Positions 44,769 to 54,971 are shown, counted from the stretch's first letter. The stretch is 64,000 bases of DNA from Caballeronia jiangsuensis (GCA_000648925.1 JFHF01000027.1:1-64000); one strand, 5' to 3'. The notes: generated from the sequence alone by a model not told the origin. Numbers and translations: made by a program.

Positions 44769-47495
44769 TTACGATCCCTGCGAAAATTTCGAAACCAGCC
44801 CCGTAAGTGTGGCGCTGCTCATAATCTGATTGTCGCCCAACAGGACATATGACCAAGGCTTTGCACCGCTCTCGGCCGCATGTTTCGTCGCTGCCTGGCA
44901 CCATTTCGTCGCCGCTTTCGCCTTAGCCTGGACGACGGGGTCTGATAGCTCGTCCTTGCTTTTCACCTCACAAATCACCATGCCAGTCTTGGTCTCGATC
45001 ACGAAGTCGGGCTCGTAATTGTCGCCCGAGCGATATTCGATCTGGAACTGAGCGCGACCCGGCTTTAACCACTTCTCGACCGTCGGGTCGGCATCAATCA
45101 GAACGGCAAACCGGCGCTCCGGATCGGAGTCGAATTTCTGTAGCGAATAGCAGCAATTCTTGAAGCCACCGAAGACCTGGCGCTTGGTGTCGGACAACGG
45201 CGAGACGACCTGCCGGAAGTCCCTGACTTTCTGCCCCGGAACGACGTTGAAGGGCTGCGGTTGCAGCAACATGAAGCCTCGCGTCACGCGAACTTCATAG
45301 TCATCCTCGCCAAGCGGGGTTTCATGGTAGTTCTGCATCATCTGCGCAAATACGAAGTCGGCCAGTTGCCGGCCATTGCGCAAAAGGACGTTCTCGACAT
45401 CCGCAGGATCTTCAAGGTAGGAGCTAACGCGGGTGACAACTTGACTCGCGAGCTTGTAGAGGAGGTCGGAGTGGGCGTCGTAGTCGATCTCGTTCCGTTC
45501 GATTAGAAAGCGCACCAGGTAATCTTCCAGGTGCTCTTCCCGCGGATCGTCAACGGTTTTGGCCAGGTATGTCCGCGCTTCGGTCCGCAGGGTCTGGATG
45601 ACAAGGCCGTCGTCGATCGGGCGGACATTGATCGTGGTGAGATCCTTGAGATCGAAGTCGGCGAACTGAAACGTGGCCTGCCGTTTCGGCAAGACCAAGA
45701 TCTGCGGGATCGACAGGGTGCGGTCGGCGACCGTCTGCGTAACCGCTGAAACAATCTCTTCGACCCGGGGGGCCGGAACGATGCCTTCTAATGTGCTCTG
45801 GACAGGTCGAACGATGTCCTGGACCGCCGCGACGATCTGGCGCTGAACGTCGGTCGAACGCAATTCATCGGCGCTGCCGAGCTTGCGCTCAAAGCGGCGG
45901 ATGACTTCAAGCGTCACTTCTGCTGTTCGTGTTTCTTCCGGAGTCTCGAGCGTCAGCACCGGCTTGGTGGCAGGAGTCTCGAGCCCGGGCAGCGATGGTC
46001 CGGTCCCGGTGATCAGGATTTCAGCGATCGACGGCGCCGTGACGAGCGTTGCGCCGCCCGACGACACATCGCAGCCATCGCCGATCTCGATCTGCTTCAT
46101 GACGATCGAGCCCGGTTCGCGCGCCTTCTGGATGATCTCGTCGAAACGATCATGCGCAATGACGGTGAGTCGGTCGACGGCAGCAAAATCCTCTTCGTCT
46201 TGATGCGTGACTCGCTCGCCATAAGGCAGACGCAGGCCGCGGCCAAGGGTCTGTTCGGTGAGGATGTCCGAGGCCGATGCGCGGAGCGGAACGATCGTAT
46301 AAAGGTTGGTCACGTCCCAGCCCTCTTTGAGCTTGTTGACGTGGATGACAATCTCCGTCCGGCCGTCCTGCTCGAGCGCTACCAGCCGCTGGGTGGCCTC
46401 TTCGCTTTCCTCACCGCGCAGGGCCGAGTGCACTTCAGCGACCTTGTCCTTGAAACGACCGCGAAAGAAATCCTCGGATTCCACGTAGGCACGGATACGA
46501 CGAGCGTGATCCGTATCCTGTGCGACAACAAGGATGAACGGATGCACCTTGGGCCGCCCGGTGACACGATGGTAACGATCGAGCTCGACGGCGACGTGGT
46601 CGTGATTGTGGACCGCGTCCTCGAGCTTGATCTGCTGGAGCCGATCTTCGGAGACCGATTTCGGATCGAAATCCTTGCGGGTCGCGACCGCCGGTTCCTT
46701 CACAAAACCGTCAGCCATCGCCTCTCCAAGACCATAGCTGTAAATGACGTTCTGAAAAGACGTCGATTTTGCGCCGACGGACTTCGGCGTCGCGGTCAAC
46801 TCGAGGCCGAGAATCGGTTTGAGGCCATCGATCGCCTTCGCTCCCGCGCTCGCGCGGTAACGGTGCGCCTCGTCCATAACGACAACGAGATCATCCAGCT
46901 GGGAGAGATAGTCGTAATAGCTCTCGCCGATCGTCTCCTGCAGCTTCTTCATCCGCGGCGTTCCGCGAGGCCCCTCTTCCTTGTTGATCTTGTCGATGTT
47001 GAAGATGTTGATGTGAACGTCGCTTCCGAACAGATCGGAGGCGCGCCCATCGGCAAGCCGGACGCCGCGACCGCTCTCATAGTTGTCGCCCGTGATGATG
47101 AGCGGCGGATTCGTCGCGAACTCGGCGATCCCCTTGAAGACGTATTTCGGGTGTCCGGGCGTGAAATCCGCGATCAGCTTGTTATAAATCGTCGTGTTCG
47201 GCGCGAGCACGAAGAAGTGACGGCTTTGCCCCGTCAGGTAGAGATACGAGATAAAGGCGCCCATCAGACGGGTCTTGCCGACACCGGTTGCAAGCGCGAA
47301 ACAGAGCGACGGGAAGTCGCGCTCGAAATCTTGGAAAGACGGCCATCTCTCACGGATGGCCGCGAGTGCCTGGCCGTCGGCAATGTCTTTCCCGAGCGGA
47401 ATGCGTTGAAGCGCTTCAGTCAGGATTTCGAGGGAATCCGCTTGCGGTTTTCGAAGGGAAAGTCGTTGAGTGATGCTATGCAGCTCGCGATTCAT
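44769..47495 (-). CDS. res: type III restriction endonuclease subunit Res
   Basis: 908 residues. A superfamily 2 helicase with Walker A ATGVGKT at residues 69-75, a DEAH box (VVMDEAHRYR) near residue 210, and the motif VI-type QTLGRGLRLPYGERV. The C-terminal nuclease is visible: PD829-830 (EPDFVIETKTG) and E843-V-K845 (CEVKSK), a PD-(D/E)xK site. Res translocates from unmodified sites and cuts with Mod. It is preceded by mod with 8 bases between, the standard mod-res order, and followed by the kinase gene 10 bases on. The gene is intact, whereas mod is frameshifted. Confidence 0.92.
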   Translation of the reverse strand: MNRELHSITQRLSLRKPQADSLEILTEALQRIPLGKDIADGQALAAIRERWPSFQDFERDFPSLCFALATGVGKTRLMGAFISYLYLTGQSRHFFVLAPNTTIYNKLIADFTPGHPKYVFKGIAEFATNPPLIITGDNYESGRGVRLADGRASDLFGSDVHINIFNIDKINKEEGPRGTPRMKKLQETIGESYYDYLSQLDDLVVVMDEAHRYRASAGAKAIDGLKPILGLELTATPKSVGAKSTSFQNVIYSYGLGEAMADGFVKEPAVATRKDFDPKSVSEDRLQQIKLEDAVHNHDHVAVELDRYHRVTGRPKVHPFILVVAQDTDHARRIRAYVESEDFFRGRFKDKVAEVHSALRGEESEEATQRLVALEQDGRTEIVIHVNKLKEGWDVTNLYTIVPLRASASDILTEQTLGRGLRLPYGERVTHQDEEDFAAVDRLTVIAHDRFDEIIQKAREPGSIVMKQIEIGDGCDVSSGGATLVTAPSIAEILITGTGPSLPGLETPATKPVLTLETPEETRTAEVTLEVIRRFERKLGSADELRSTDVQRQIVAAVQDIVRPVQSTLEGIVPAPRVEEIVSAVTQTVADRTLSIPQILVLPKRQATFQFADFDLKDLTTINVRPIDDGLVIQTLRTEARTYLAKTVDDPREEHLEDYLVRFLIERNEIDYDAHSDLLYKLASQVVTRVSSYLEDPADVENVLLRNGRQLADFVFAQMMQNYHETPLGEDDYEVRVTRGFMLLQPQPFNVVPGQKVRDFRQVVSPLSDTKRQVFGGFKNCCYSLQKFDSDPERRFAVLIDADPTVEKWLKPGRAQFQIEYRSGDNYEPDFVIETKTGMVICEVKSKDELSDPVVQAKAKAATKWCQAATKHAAESGAKPWSYVLLGDNQIMSSATLTGLVSKFSQGS

Positions 47496-47503
47496 TATTG
47501 TAT

Positions 47504-49172
47504 TTATTCCTTTTCCGCAAACAGGTCTGCCTGGGGTTTCACGGCTCGGCGCTTTGGCGAAGGAGCGGGTTGCGCATCGATCAGCTCTGCCTTTGCCTGT
47601 GGCAAGTTCTGGACGGTCAGGCTGTAGTCATCCCTGCCCCATTCACACTTCCGGAGAACCGCGAGGGGGATTTTCTTGATGGTCAAGTTCAAGAAAGCGT
47701 CCGGCTTGGCGTTGAACGCCTTGCAGCAAACCAGCAGGCTCCGGTCGTCGCCGACTTCTTCAGAAATGGCGCGCAATTGGTCGCGCGTCAGGCTTTGTGT
47801 AGTCACATAGATGAAATCGCGCTCGGACGAATAGCCGTGCATCCAGTAAGACTGCTCGCTCGGTGCAAAGGTGAAGCCCATCAGTTTGCATACCGCCTCT
47901 GTGAGCATGGCCGGGTTGTAGCCGGACTGGATGACCCAGTTTCCCCATTTGTCTTTCTCGAGCAGCGACGGTGCCAACTTGTAATAGCGAAAACCACCAC
48001 CACCCTTCCAATCCGTTTGCTTTGTGACGCCACCTTCATCGTGTCCGTCCACTACCTTTCTCAGACGCGGAGCCACGTAAGTGTCGCAGTGCGGTCCGAG
48101 CTCGATCATGATCCATCTCCGACCCATCTTATGGGCGACAGCACCGGTGGTCCCCGAGCCTGCAAATGAATCGAGGACGATATCTCCCGGATTCGTGGCA
48201 ATGGTTAATATTTGGTACAGCAGCCGTTCTGGCTTCGGAGTGTCGAAAGGTATCTCTATTGGAAATAAAGCCTGGATTTCTCTCTTTGCTTCCTGCGAGT
48301 GCCCGACCTCGGTGTGAGGCCACCAAGTACGCGGAACTAGACCACCCTGGACTTCCGAGAGGAACAGCTTAACGGCTGGGTTGTTATCGCCCTTTTCCCC
48401 GAAAACAATCCGACCCCCAGCAACCATCTGCCAGAATTGCTCTTCAAGCATTCTCCAGTGGCTTCCCTTTGGCGGGCTGACTTTCCGCCCTGACGGAGTG
48501 GTGATTGTGTACATCAGGCCTTCATGACGCTCGCCCGCAGCGAAAATGGGCCCAAGCCTCCGGGCCGCGTGGATCGTTATCTTGGTTCTTGTACTTACTT
48601 GCGCTTTCCTCGCCTCTGGGCAGCAGGTTGCGCACCTTTTTCCAATCCTGCCCCATAGGAGCATAGAGAAGAATATAGTTGTGCGCCGGGGAGACGGCCG
48701 CGGCATTACTACGACCGTAAAAATTTTCCCAAACCATCGTGGAGACAAAGGATGCGCGTCCAAAAACCTCATCACAAAGGACCTTTAAATAGTGTCCTTC
48801 GTTATCGTCGATCGTGATCCAAAGCGAACCGTCGGGCGCCAGAAGTCGACGGATGATCTCAAGTCTATCCCGCATGAGGCTCAGCCAAAGCGAGTGCTCT
48901 ATTCCGTCGTCGTAGTGTTCAAACGCACTACCGGTGTTGTATGGGGGATCGATGAAGACACACTTCACACGGCCAGTGAATTCAGATTCTAGTGCCTTCA
49001 GCGCGAGTAAATTGTCCCCGAATATCAGTTGGTTATCAAAGATGTCGTCGAGATTGACGCGTTGCGCGGCATGATGGGATTTGTCCGGATCCTCGATGAG
49101 AATGCGAGGTTCCAAATGCGTACGGCTATCTTTCCCAACCCAAGTTAGTTCAAGCTTTGGCTTCCTATTCAT
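47504..49172 (-). pseudogene. mod: type III DNA methyltransferase Mod, frameshifted
   Basis: Two overlapping frames cover one beta-class adenine methyltransferase. The first (from the ATG at 49172, MNRKPKLELTW) holds the catalytic motif VFIDPPYNTG at about residues 72-81 and breaks off after DNDPRGP at a TGA near 48522. The second resumes with FAAGERHEGLMYTITTPSG and holds the SAM motif VLDSFAGSGTTGAVA, then a long C-terminal part ending PQADLFAEKE. The change of frame is near 48545-48570; no homopolymer longer than 4 or simple repeat is there. It starts 4 bases inside the helicase gene (ATGA). Without Mod, Res cannot recognise sites, so R-M activity should be lost unless the shift is an error or is bypassed. 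Confidence 0.85.
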
Positions 49173-52075
49173 GCTACCTCCCACCGCACCGTGAACAACG
49201 GCGTCAGCTCAGGGGAGAGCTTCAGGCTTTCCTGAATTTTATCGAGCATCGATTCCACTTCCGCGCGGATTTCTGCCTTTCGATCAAAAAATGCTGCTTT
49301 CATCTTGTCCCGTTTTGCTTCCTGCGCGCTGATACGGCGCTTTTCCGCAAGTTTGTCGCTCATCGCCAGGTTTGAGCCCCGGAGGGCCTTCTTGGCGGCT
49401 TTGATTTCAACGTCGGTCGCCTTGACCTCAGCTTCGAAGGCCCTTTCCAAGTCATCGGCGTAGGCGTCTAGCTTTTCGCTTTCCTCTTCGAGCCAGGCGT
49501 CATTTTCGGCTTCGGCCAGAGCGAGGAGATCCGCCCGGCGCGCGGTTTCGATGGTGTCGAGATCGGTCATCGGCGGGGTGGTCGCCGGGCCGACGTCATG
49601 CGCCGGCACCGACAGCAGGCGCTCCATCGTTTCCGGATGTGGCGGCTCCCCTTCATCCGCCGACGTGGAGAGCACGAGATAGTCGCGCACCACGGCGGCT
49701 GTATTCACGCGAAGCTTGGCTACACGCAACCAGCCTTTCGATCCTCGCAGCGGCTCGACGTCTGCGAGCCGGCCCGGGTAGGCCGACAGGTCGAAGCGGA
49801 GGTGGTTTGCGCCGGTGAACTGGCGGTTCTTGGCGTCTGCAATCACCTTCTGGGCCAGCGTGCCCTCCGTCAGGCGGAAGAACTGCCAGCCGCGTTCGTC
49901 GGCGATCGGCCATTCGGTGGTGTAGGTGTGCCCCTCGTAACTGAAGCGCCGTTCGTCATCCGCGTGAAATTCTGCTTCCGGCAACTCGGCCCGGGCGATC
50001 CGGAGAAGGTCGCGATCGAAGTCGGAGAGATGTTTGCGGATTTCGCCGTCGCGGTTTTTCAGTTGCCGGATGACCTTTTCGTCGACGTTTTCCAGCAGCC
50101 GCTTGCGCGCGTCGAGCACCTGCTCGCTGATCTGCGCCTGCAGATCCGTTTGCAGCTGGTCGAACGCGGCGTTGATTTCCTCTTCGTTGCGGGCAGCCTG
50201 CACGATTTCCAGGATGCGCTTCTCAATATCGACGCCGCGTTCGATCGCGCCGAGGACTTCGTCGCTGGCCCCGAATACGCCGTCGAACAGCCTGAATTTC
50301 TTGTCGAGCAGGTCGAAGACACGCTGCTCGGCCCGGTTCTTCAGATTGAGGAAGTTGACCACGGTGACATCGATTTTCTGGCCGTAACGATGGCACCGTC
50401 CAATCCGTTGCTCCACGCGCTGCGGGTTCCAAGGCAGATCGAAATTGAAGAGCAGCGAGCAGAATTGCAGGTTGATGCCTTCTGCTCCAGATTCCGTAGC
50501 GATCAGAATCGACTTGTGATCGCGGAACGCCTCAACGATCGCGGCCTTCATGTCGGCGGTCTTCGATCCTGAAATCGCGTCCGATCCGTGGTGACGGGCC
50601 AGCCAGTCGCGGTAGAGTGCGCCGCTGGCCGGATCGTTGTTCTGCCCGTTCATCAGAACAATTTCGTCGCCGTAACCGTTCGCCGTAAGAAGATCGGCAA
50701 GGTACCGCTGCGTCCGGACGGACTCGGTGAAGATTACCGCTTTCCGCAGGCCGCCTTTCGACGCGATCGTGTCGAACGCCGCAGGCAGGGCGCTGACGAG
50801 CTTGCCGCCCTTCGCGTTCTCGCCGATGGCCAGAGCCAGCGCGCGATATTCCTCGAGCTCTGCGATTTCGGCCGCGAGCTTGGCCGGGTCGATTTCTTCC
50901 TCCTCGCCTATGTCGTCGTCAAACTCCTCCGCCGTCTCGTCGATCGTGTCGTAATCCACGAAATTCTCGACGGAGGGACGTTGCTTGTCGCGCAGCCGTT
51001 CGATGATTTTCGCCAGCGTTTCCGAGACGGCGAACGTCGAGGAGCCCAGGATCTTGCGGACCACGAGTGTCACGAGCGCGTTCGGCCGGTCGCCGAAAGC
51101 GATCGTGCCCGGGCGTTGTAGGTAGGCGGAGACGCCTTCGTACAGCCGCGCTTCGTCGTCAGACGGTTCGAATGACAGCGTGAGCGGACTGCGCGCTGTG
51201 TATTTGATGAGCCCCGCCTGCTGGACCTGCCGGCGAAGCGTCCGTTTGCAGACGGCCTCCAGGCGCTTCCGCAGGAACAGGAACGAATTGTTTGACGACG
51301 ACGCGCTGACATACGCGGCGCGGAAGCTCTTTTCATCGCCGAAGAAATGCTCGTCGATCACGGACACCAGACCGTAGAGCTCCATCAATGAGTTCTGCAG
51401 CGGCGTTGCCGTCAGCAGAATCTTGAAATGATTAGCGGTCGCGTCGCGCAGGCGCTTTGCCCGCAATCCAGTTCCCTGCTTATAGACGTTCCGCAGCCGG
51501 TGCCCTTCGTCATAAACCACGAGGTCCCATTGTTCGCGCTGAACGTCCTCCGCCTTTGTGGCGGCGAACTCATAGGACGTGATCAGGATGGTGTCTGCCA
51601 CGTTGAACGGCCGCGGGTTGCCGTTCTTTTTGGCCTGGTTGTAGCTCTTGCTCTCGATGATTGTTGAGGGCAGCGAGAATTTTTCGATCAATTCCTGGCT
51701 CCATTGCTTGCGCAATGACGCCGGAACGACGAGAAGGATTCTTCGCTTGCGCTCCGCCCATCGCTGCGCAATGACAAGGCTGGCCTCAATCGTTTTTCCA
51801 AGACCGACCTCGTCGGCTAGGACAACCCCTTTGGACAGCGGCGACGATAATGCGAAGAGAGCTGCATCCACCTGATGCGGATTCATGTCGACGCGGGCGG
51901 TCGACAGAGATTGCGCGAGGGCATCATCGCCAATCCCTTCGAGCGTAATGCGGTGCGCGAAGAAACTGCTTTGATGCTTGGTGAGTCTCGGGGAGGTCGT
52001 CATTGGTCGGCAAAGCCTTTCTTGAACACCGGCATTTTTTTGTTCTTCCCCACGATGTAGGATCTCGGCAAGCAT
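49169..52075 (-). CDS. SNF2-family helicase
   Basis: About 968 residues. The SNF2 core has Walker A ADEVGLGKTIEA near residue 85, a DEGH box (LVVYDEGHRLRN), LTATPLQNS, and the C-terminal SF2 motifs FTESVRTQRYLADLL, ATESGAEGINLQ and QRIGRCHRYGQ. A long helical, charged C-terminus follows. The start is uncertain: ATG at 52075, TTG at 52102 or ATG at 52003 (MTTSPRLTKHQ), which matches the usual family start, but ribosome sites are poor for all. It heads the operon and is joined to mod by an ATGA overlap. DISARM has an SNF2 helicase (DrmD) and a methylase, but drmB, drmC and drmA are absent, so this is not DISARM. Confidence 0.88.
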   Translation of the reverse strand: MLAEILHRGEEQKNAGVQERLCRPMTTSPRLTKHQSSFFAHRITLEGIGDDALAQSLSTARVDMNPHQVDAALFALSSPLSKGVVLADEVGLGKTIEASLVIAQRWAERKRRILLVVPASLRKQWSQELIEKFSLPSTIIESKSYNQAKKNGNPRPFNVADTILITSYEFAATKAEDVQREQWDLVVYDEGHRLRNVYKQGTGLRAKRLRDATANHFKILLTATPLQNSLMELYGLVSVIDEHFFGDEKSFRAAYVSASSSNNSFLFLRKRLEAVCKRTLRRQVQQAGLIKYTARSPLTLSFEPSDDEARLYEGVSAYLQRPGTIAFGDRPNALVTLVVRKILGSSTFAVSETLAKIIERLRDKQRPSVENFVDYDTIDETAEEFDDDIGEEEEIDPAKLAAEIAELEEYRALALAIGENAKGGKLVSALPAAFDTIASKGGLRKAVIFTESVRTQRYLADLLTANGYGDEIVLMNGQNNDPASGALYRDWLARHHGSDAISGSKTADMKAAIVEAFRDHKSILIATESGAEGINLQFCSLLFNFDLPWNPQRVEQRIGRCHRYGQKIDVTVVNFLNLKNRAEQRVFDLLDKKFRLFDGVFGASDEVLGAIERGVDIEKRILEIVQAARNEEEINAAFDQLQTDLQAQISEQVLDARKRLLENVDEKVIRQLKNRDGEIRKHLSDFDRDLLRIARAELPEAEFHADDERRFSYEGHTYTTEWPIADERGWQFFRLTEGTLAQKVIADAKNRQFTGANHLRFDLSAYPGRLADVEPLRGSKGWLRVAKLRVNTAAVVRDYLVLSTSADEGEPPHPETMERLLSVPAHDVGPATTPPMTDLDTIETARRADLLALAEAENDAWLEEESEKLDAYADDLERAFEAEVKATDVEIKAAKKALRGSNLAMSDKLAEKRRISAQEAKRDKMKAAFFDRKAEIRAEVESMLDKIQESLKLSPELTPLFTVRWEVA

Positions 52076-52238
52076 GGCCCTAATAACGGAAGGAATCCGC
52101 AAAAGTTAACTGGCTGTCACGCGCGCTCGCAGATAGTCCAGGCCACTCGATTTGCGCCGAAGCAGTCTGTACGCGTCGCAGGGCAAGGGTCGCATTTTAA
52201 GGGAATCTTCCGCCGGTCTGACCTTCGACGGATCGGGC

Positions 52239-54305
52239 TCATTCGCTTTTCGCTCGCCGCGCCGATGGTGTATCTTTAGCCGCCTCTGGCGCAAGGCGCG
52301 CGTAGTAGCCTGCGACTTCTTCCAGTACGCGCTGCTTTTCGGCCTGGACATAGAGGGTCGTCGTCTGCAGCGATGCGTGACCGAGCACCTTCTGCACGAC
52401 ATCCACCGGCACCTCGTCGGCGACCGATTGGGTGCCGAAGGTGTGGCGAAACGCATGCGCATTCGACTGCCCGAGCCTCATGCGTTCATCGAGGCTCAAC
52501 CCTTCCATCGTCTCGACCAGCTCGGTGACCATCCGACTGATCAGCCGGTTCAGTCCATCCGCGGTGTAGCCCGCTTCAGTCGCAGACTGCCCCTCCCCGC
52601 TTTCCGCACTCTTCCCCGTTCGATGTCGCCGGCGTGACGCGTCGGTCCACGGAATGACAACGGGACTCAGCAGCGGCCCGCTCTGTTTGTCTTCTTCGGT
52701 CGCGCCATCGAAATCTTGAGCCCGATCGAGCCAATGCGCGCGTAGCGCGTTCAGCGTTGCGGCGCTGACGGGCACCGTGCGTTCGCGCTGACCCTTGCCG
52801 ACGAGGGCCAACTCCCAGATCGGTCTTTCGACGGTCCCAAAGGATGAAGGGCGCAGAGCCTCGCGCCGGGCGCTGGCGGCTTCCTCACGTCGGAGACCGG
52901 AATCGCCCATCAACAGAATCGCTGCACGCACGGCCCGCCATTGCACGCCGGACGCTGACGGTCGTCCCTGCTCGGCGCCCTCTTCTGCCGAGCGCCGATC
53001 AAGTTCGTCACGGAGCTTGCGCCACAATTTAGCCGGCAAGGCGCGCTCGATTTTGATCGCCCGCTCGCGCTTGATGACGACCGGATCGTTGACGGCCTTC
53101 CACGGATTGCCGGCCAGATAGCGGACATCGACCCACCAGGTGAACGCCGTCCGCAGTACCCGCACGGTATATCGCTGCGATTCGGGGGAAAGCGTCGCAG
53201 ACAGTGATGCCTGACCATCGGCGGCCGCAGAGGAGTCGGACAAGGCGAAGGGTCGCCAGCGCGGCGAGTGCCGCGGGAAACGCTCGCCGACGAAGCGCGG
53301 ATCCGGGCTTTTCAGGAAATCCTTGTAGGCCTCGCAGTCGTCAACGCGCAGATCGCTCAGCGCCTTGCCGCGCAGCACCACCGCCCACAACAGAAAGCGC
53401 TCGAGTTCCTTGGTGTACGCGCGCAGCGTTTTCGGCTGATCGCGATAGCGGTTCAGGTAGGCGCGCACCGCATCGAGGTCGTGGTTCGCCTGGATATAAC
53501 AGAAGGCCGTCGCGCGGTTTTCGCCATGCGCGCCGGAGAGCGCGTGCGGCACGGCGAGTCGCTCGAGCGGCGCCAAGGTCAGCCGGCTTGCAGACTCTGG
53601 GCTGCTTGGACCGCGGCCTGGGCCGCTTCCCGTCACCTTGGCGGCCGGCACCACCTCGACGAGCCCGGCCGCGAGCAACGGGACGCCGTCCTCCTCCTCG
53701 GAGTCGACGTCGGCTTCGATCGTTAGTTGCAGGGATGCCTGCTGCCTGCGTAGCCAACTCACGATCGCGTGCGCTCGGCCCGGGCCGATGCGCGGGATCG
53801 AGCGCCACCAGCTGCCGCCGCGCCTGTTGCAGAACGCCACCAGTTCACCCAGCGTCTTGATGCCCTCGCCTTTCAGTCGCCGCGCCACGCGCGGACGCAG
53901 CCAGGCGCCGATTGAATGATCCGCCCGCGGCGGCAGCGCGGCCAGTTGCGCCGCCTCCGTCACCATGCGAAAGGTCACCGCCGTCAGCTTAGGTTGCCCA
54001 TGCTGCCGGATCGACGCGCGCAGGTGATCGGCGAGCGCGGTCGAACCGTGCGCGAGCGCGAGCGCCACTAGCGCGTCGAGCATCGTGGTGAGATGCCGCT
54101 CCATCGCGCCGGGCGTCGCCGCGTGCGCATCCTCGTCGGGATCGTAGTAGGTGCGCGCAATCACCGCGGGCGGGATGCGTTGGACATACGCGCGCAGCGC
54201 CGTGAAATCCTTGGTCGTATAGCGCCGCTCGAGGGTGAGCTTCTCCGGGGGGCGCGCCGTTTCTGCGGGGAGCTTTTCCGGGGAAGACGACGCGCGCTCA
54301 GGCAT
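52239..54305 (-). CDS. large tyrosine recombinase with N-terminal extension
   Basis: 688 residues. The N-terminal 250 hold FTALRAYVQRIPPAVIARTY and a helix-hairpin-helix-like part (LKGEGIKTLGELVAFCN, then IPRIGPGRAHAIVSWLRRQ), a type seen at the N-terminus of large integrases of Burkholderiales islands. A SAM-like core-binding domain (FCYIQANHDLDAVRAYLNRY) and the catalytic domain follow: R in DSGLRREEA, HxxR in AFRHTFG, H in LGHASLQ, Y in TTTLYVQAE. The ATG at 54305 overlaps the accessory gene stop by 8 bases; the long upstream frame to 54587 is a shadow of that gene. It probably mobilised the adjacent defence block. A truncated relative lies at 2343-3219 on the same strand. Confidence 0.88.
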   Translation of the reverse strand: MPERASSSPEKLPAETARPPEKLTLERRYTTKDFTALRAYVQRIPPAVIARTYYDPDEDAHAATPGAMERHLTTMLDALVALALAHGSTALADHLRASIRQHGQPKLTAVTFRMVTEAAQLAALPPRADHSIGAWLRPRVARRLKGEGIKTLGELVAFCNRRGGSWWRSIPRIGPGRAHAIVSWLRRQQASLQLTIEADVDSEEEDGVPLLAAGLVEVVPAAKVTGSGPGRGPSSPESASRLTLAPLERLAVPHALSGAHGENRATAFCYIQANHDLDAVRAYLNRYRDQPKTLRAYTKELERFLLWAVVLRGKALSDLRVDDCEAYKDFLKSPDPRFVGERFPRHSPRWRPFALSDSSAAADGQASLSATLSPESQRYTVRVLRTAFTWWVDVRYLAGNPWKAVNDPVVIKRERAIKIERALPAKLWRKLRDELDRRSAEEGAEQGRPSASGVQWRAVRAAILLMGDSGLRREEAASARREALRPSSFGTVERPIWELALVGKGQRERTVPVSAATLNALRAHWLDRAQDFDGATEEDKQSGPLLSPVVIPWTDASRRRHRTGKSAESGEGQSATEAGYTADGLNRLISRMVTELVETMEGLSLDERMRLGQSNAHAFRHTFGTQSVADEVPVDVVQKVLGHASLQTTTLYVQAEKQRVLEEVAGYYARLAPEAAKDTPSARRAKSE

Positions 54306-54945
54306 CGTCGCCCTCGTCATCCAACTTGTCGCCTGACTCGTCGTCCGACTCATCGATTGGCTCGCCGCGGCCGCGTCGTTCACCGTTCGTCGACGGCGGC
54401 GCCGGCGTGCGCAGTGTGGGCAGCCCGAGCTGCGCGAGGGCCTCGCTGGCCTGCGCCATGAACGCCTCGGGCCACGTCGCACAAAGAAACTCGAACGCGG
54501 TGCGGGCCTCGCGCAGCAGTTCGGCCAGGCGTGCATTCTCCGCGGCATAGGCGGTGACATCGAAGTCAGTCGTCGGCCGCGCGCCATACATGACCCGTTG
54601 CACCAGCTTCACGGCGCCGTAGTCCGCGATGAAGTCGAGCACCGGCACGAAGCGCGGCGCCGTACTGAGCGCAGCGCCATAGGTTTCGGCCAACGCGATC
54701 ACCACGGCCAGCTCGAGCCGGGAGGGCTTCACCGGCAGCAGCGGCACCGCATCGCCATGCGCGGTCAGCCACGCGACCGCGGCCCGGCGCTTGAGCGTAA
54801 TGGCTTCATCCACCGCGAGCACCACCTGCGCGACCGCTGCGGTCGGCGCCTCACTCAACCATTGCTCATCCGGCAACGCATCGCTCATCCGATTGCATTT
54901 GTCGTCGTGCCGCTCATCGTCATTTGGCGCGGAGCCTTGTCCCAC
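54298..54945 (-). CDS. integrase-coupled accessory protein, unknown
   Basis: 215 residues. The middle contains VKPSRLELAVVIALAETYGA and FDVTAYAAENARLAELLREA, mostly helical, and the tail is a highly acidic run of Asp/Glu/Ser (ESDDESGDKLDDEGDD). I chose the GTG at 54945 because GGGGAG lies 6 bases upstream. Its stop overlaps the integrase start by 8 bases, so the two are coupled. Function unknown; recombination directionality or DNA-binding accessory roles are possible. Confidence 0.6.
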   Translation of the reverse strand: MGQGSAPNDDERHDDKCNRMSDALPDEQWLSEAPTAAVAQVVLAVDEAITLKRRAAVAWLTAHGDAVPLLPVKPSRLELAVVIALAETYGAALSTAPRFVPVLDFIADYGAVKLVQRVMYGARPTTDFDVTAYAAENARLAELLREARTAFEFLCATWPEAFMAQASEALAQLGLPTLRTPAPPSTNGERRGRGEPIDESDDESGDKLDDEGDDA

Positions 54946-54971
54946 GGCGCTCTCCCCTCTCTTGTAATTTC

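Noticed and set aside
46152-47627. 491-codon plus-strand frame
   Set aside because: Antisense of res, which has Walker A, DEAH and nuclease motifs. The plus frame has no domain and no start signal.
47504-52075. DISARM system
   Set aside because: An SNF2 helicase next to a methylase suggested it, but drmA, drmB and drmC are absent and the methylase is a type III Mod followed by a Res with its own nuclease.
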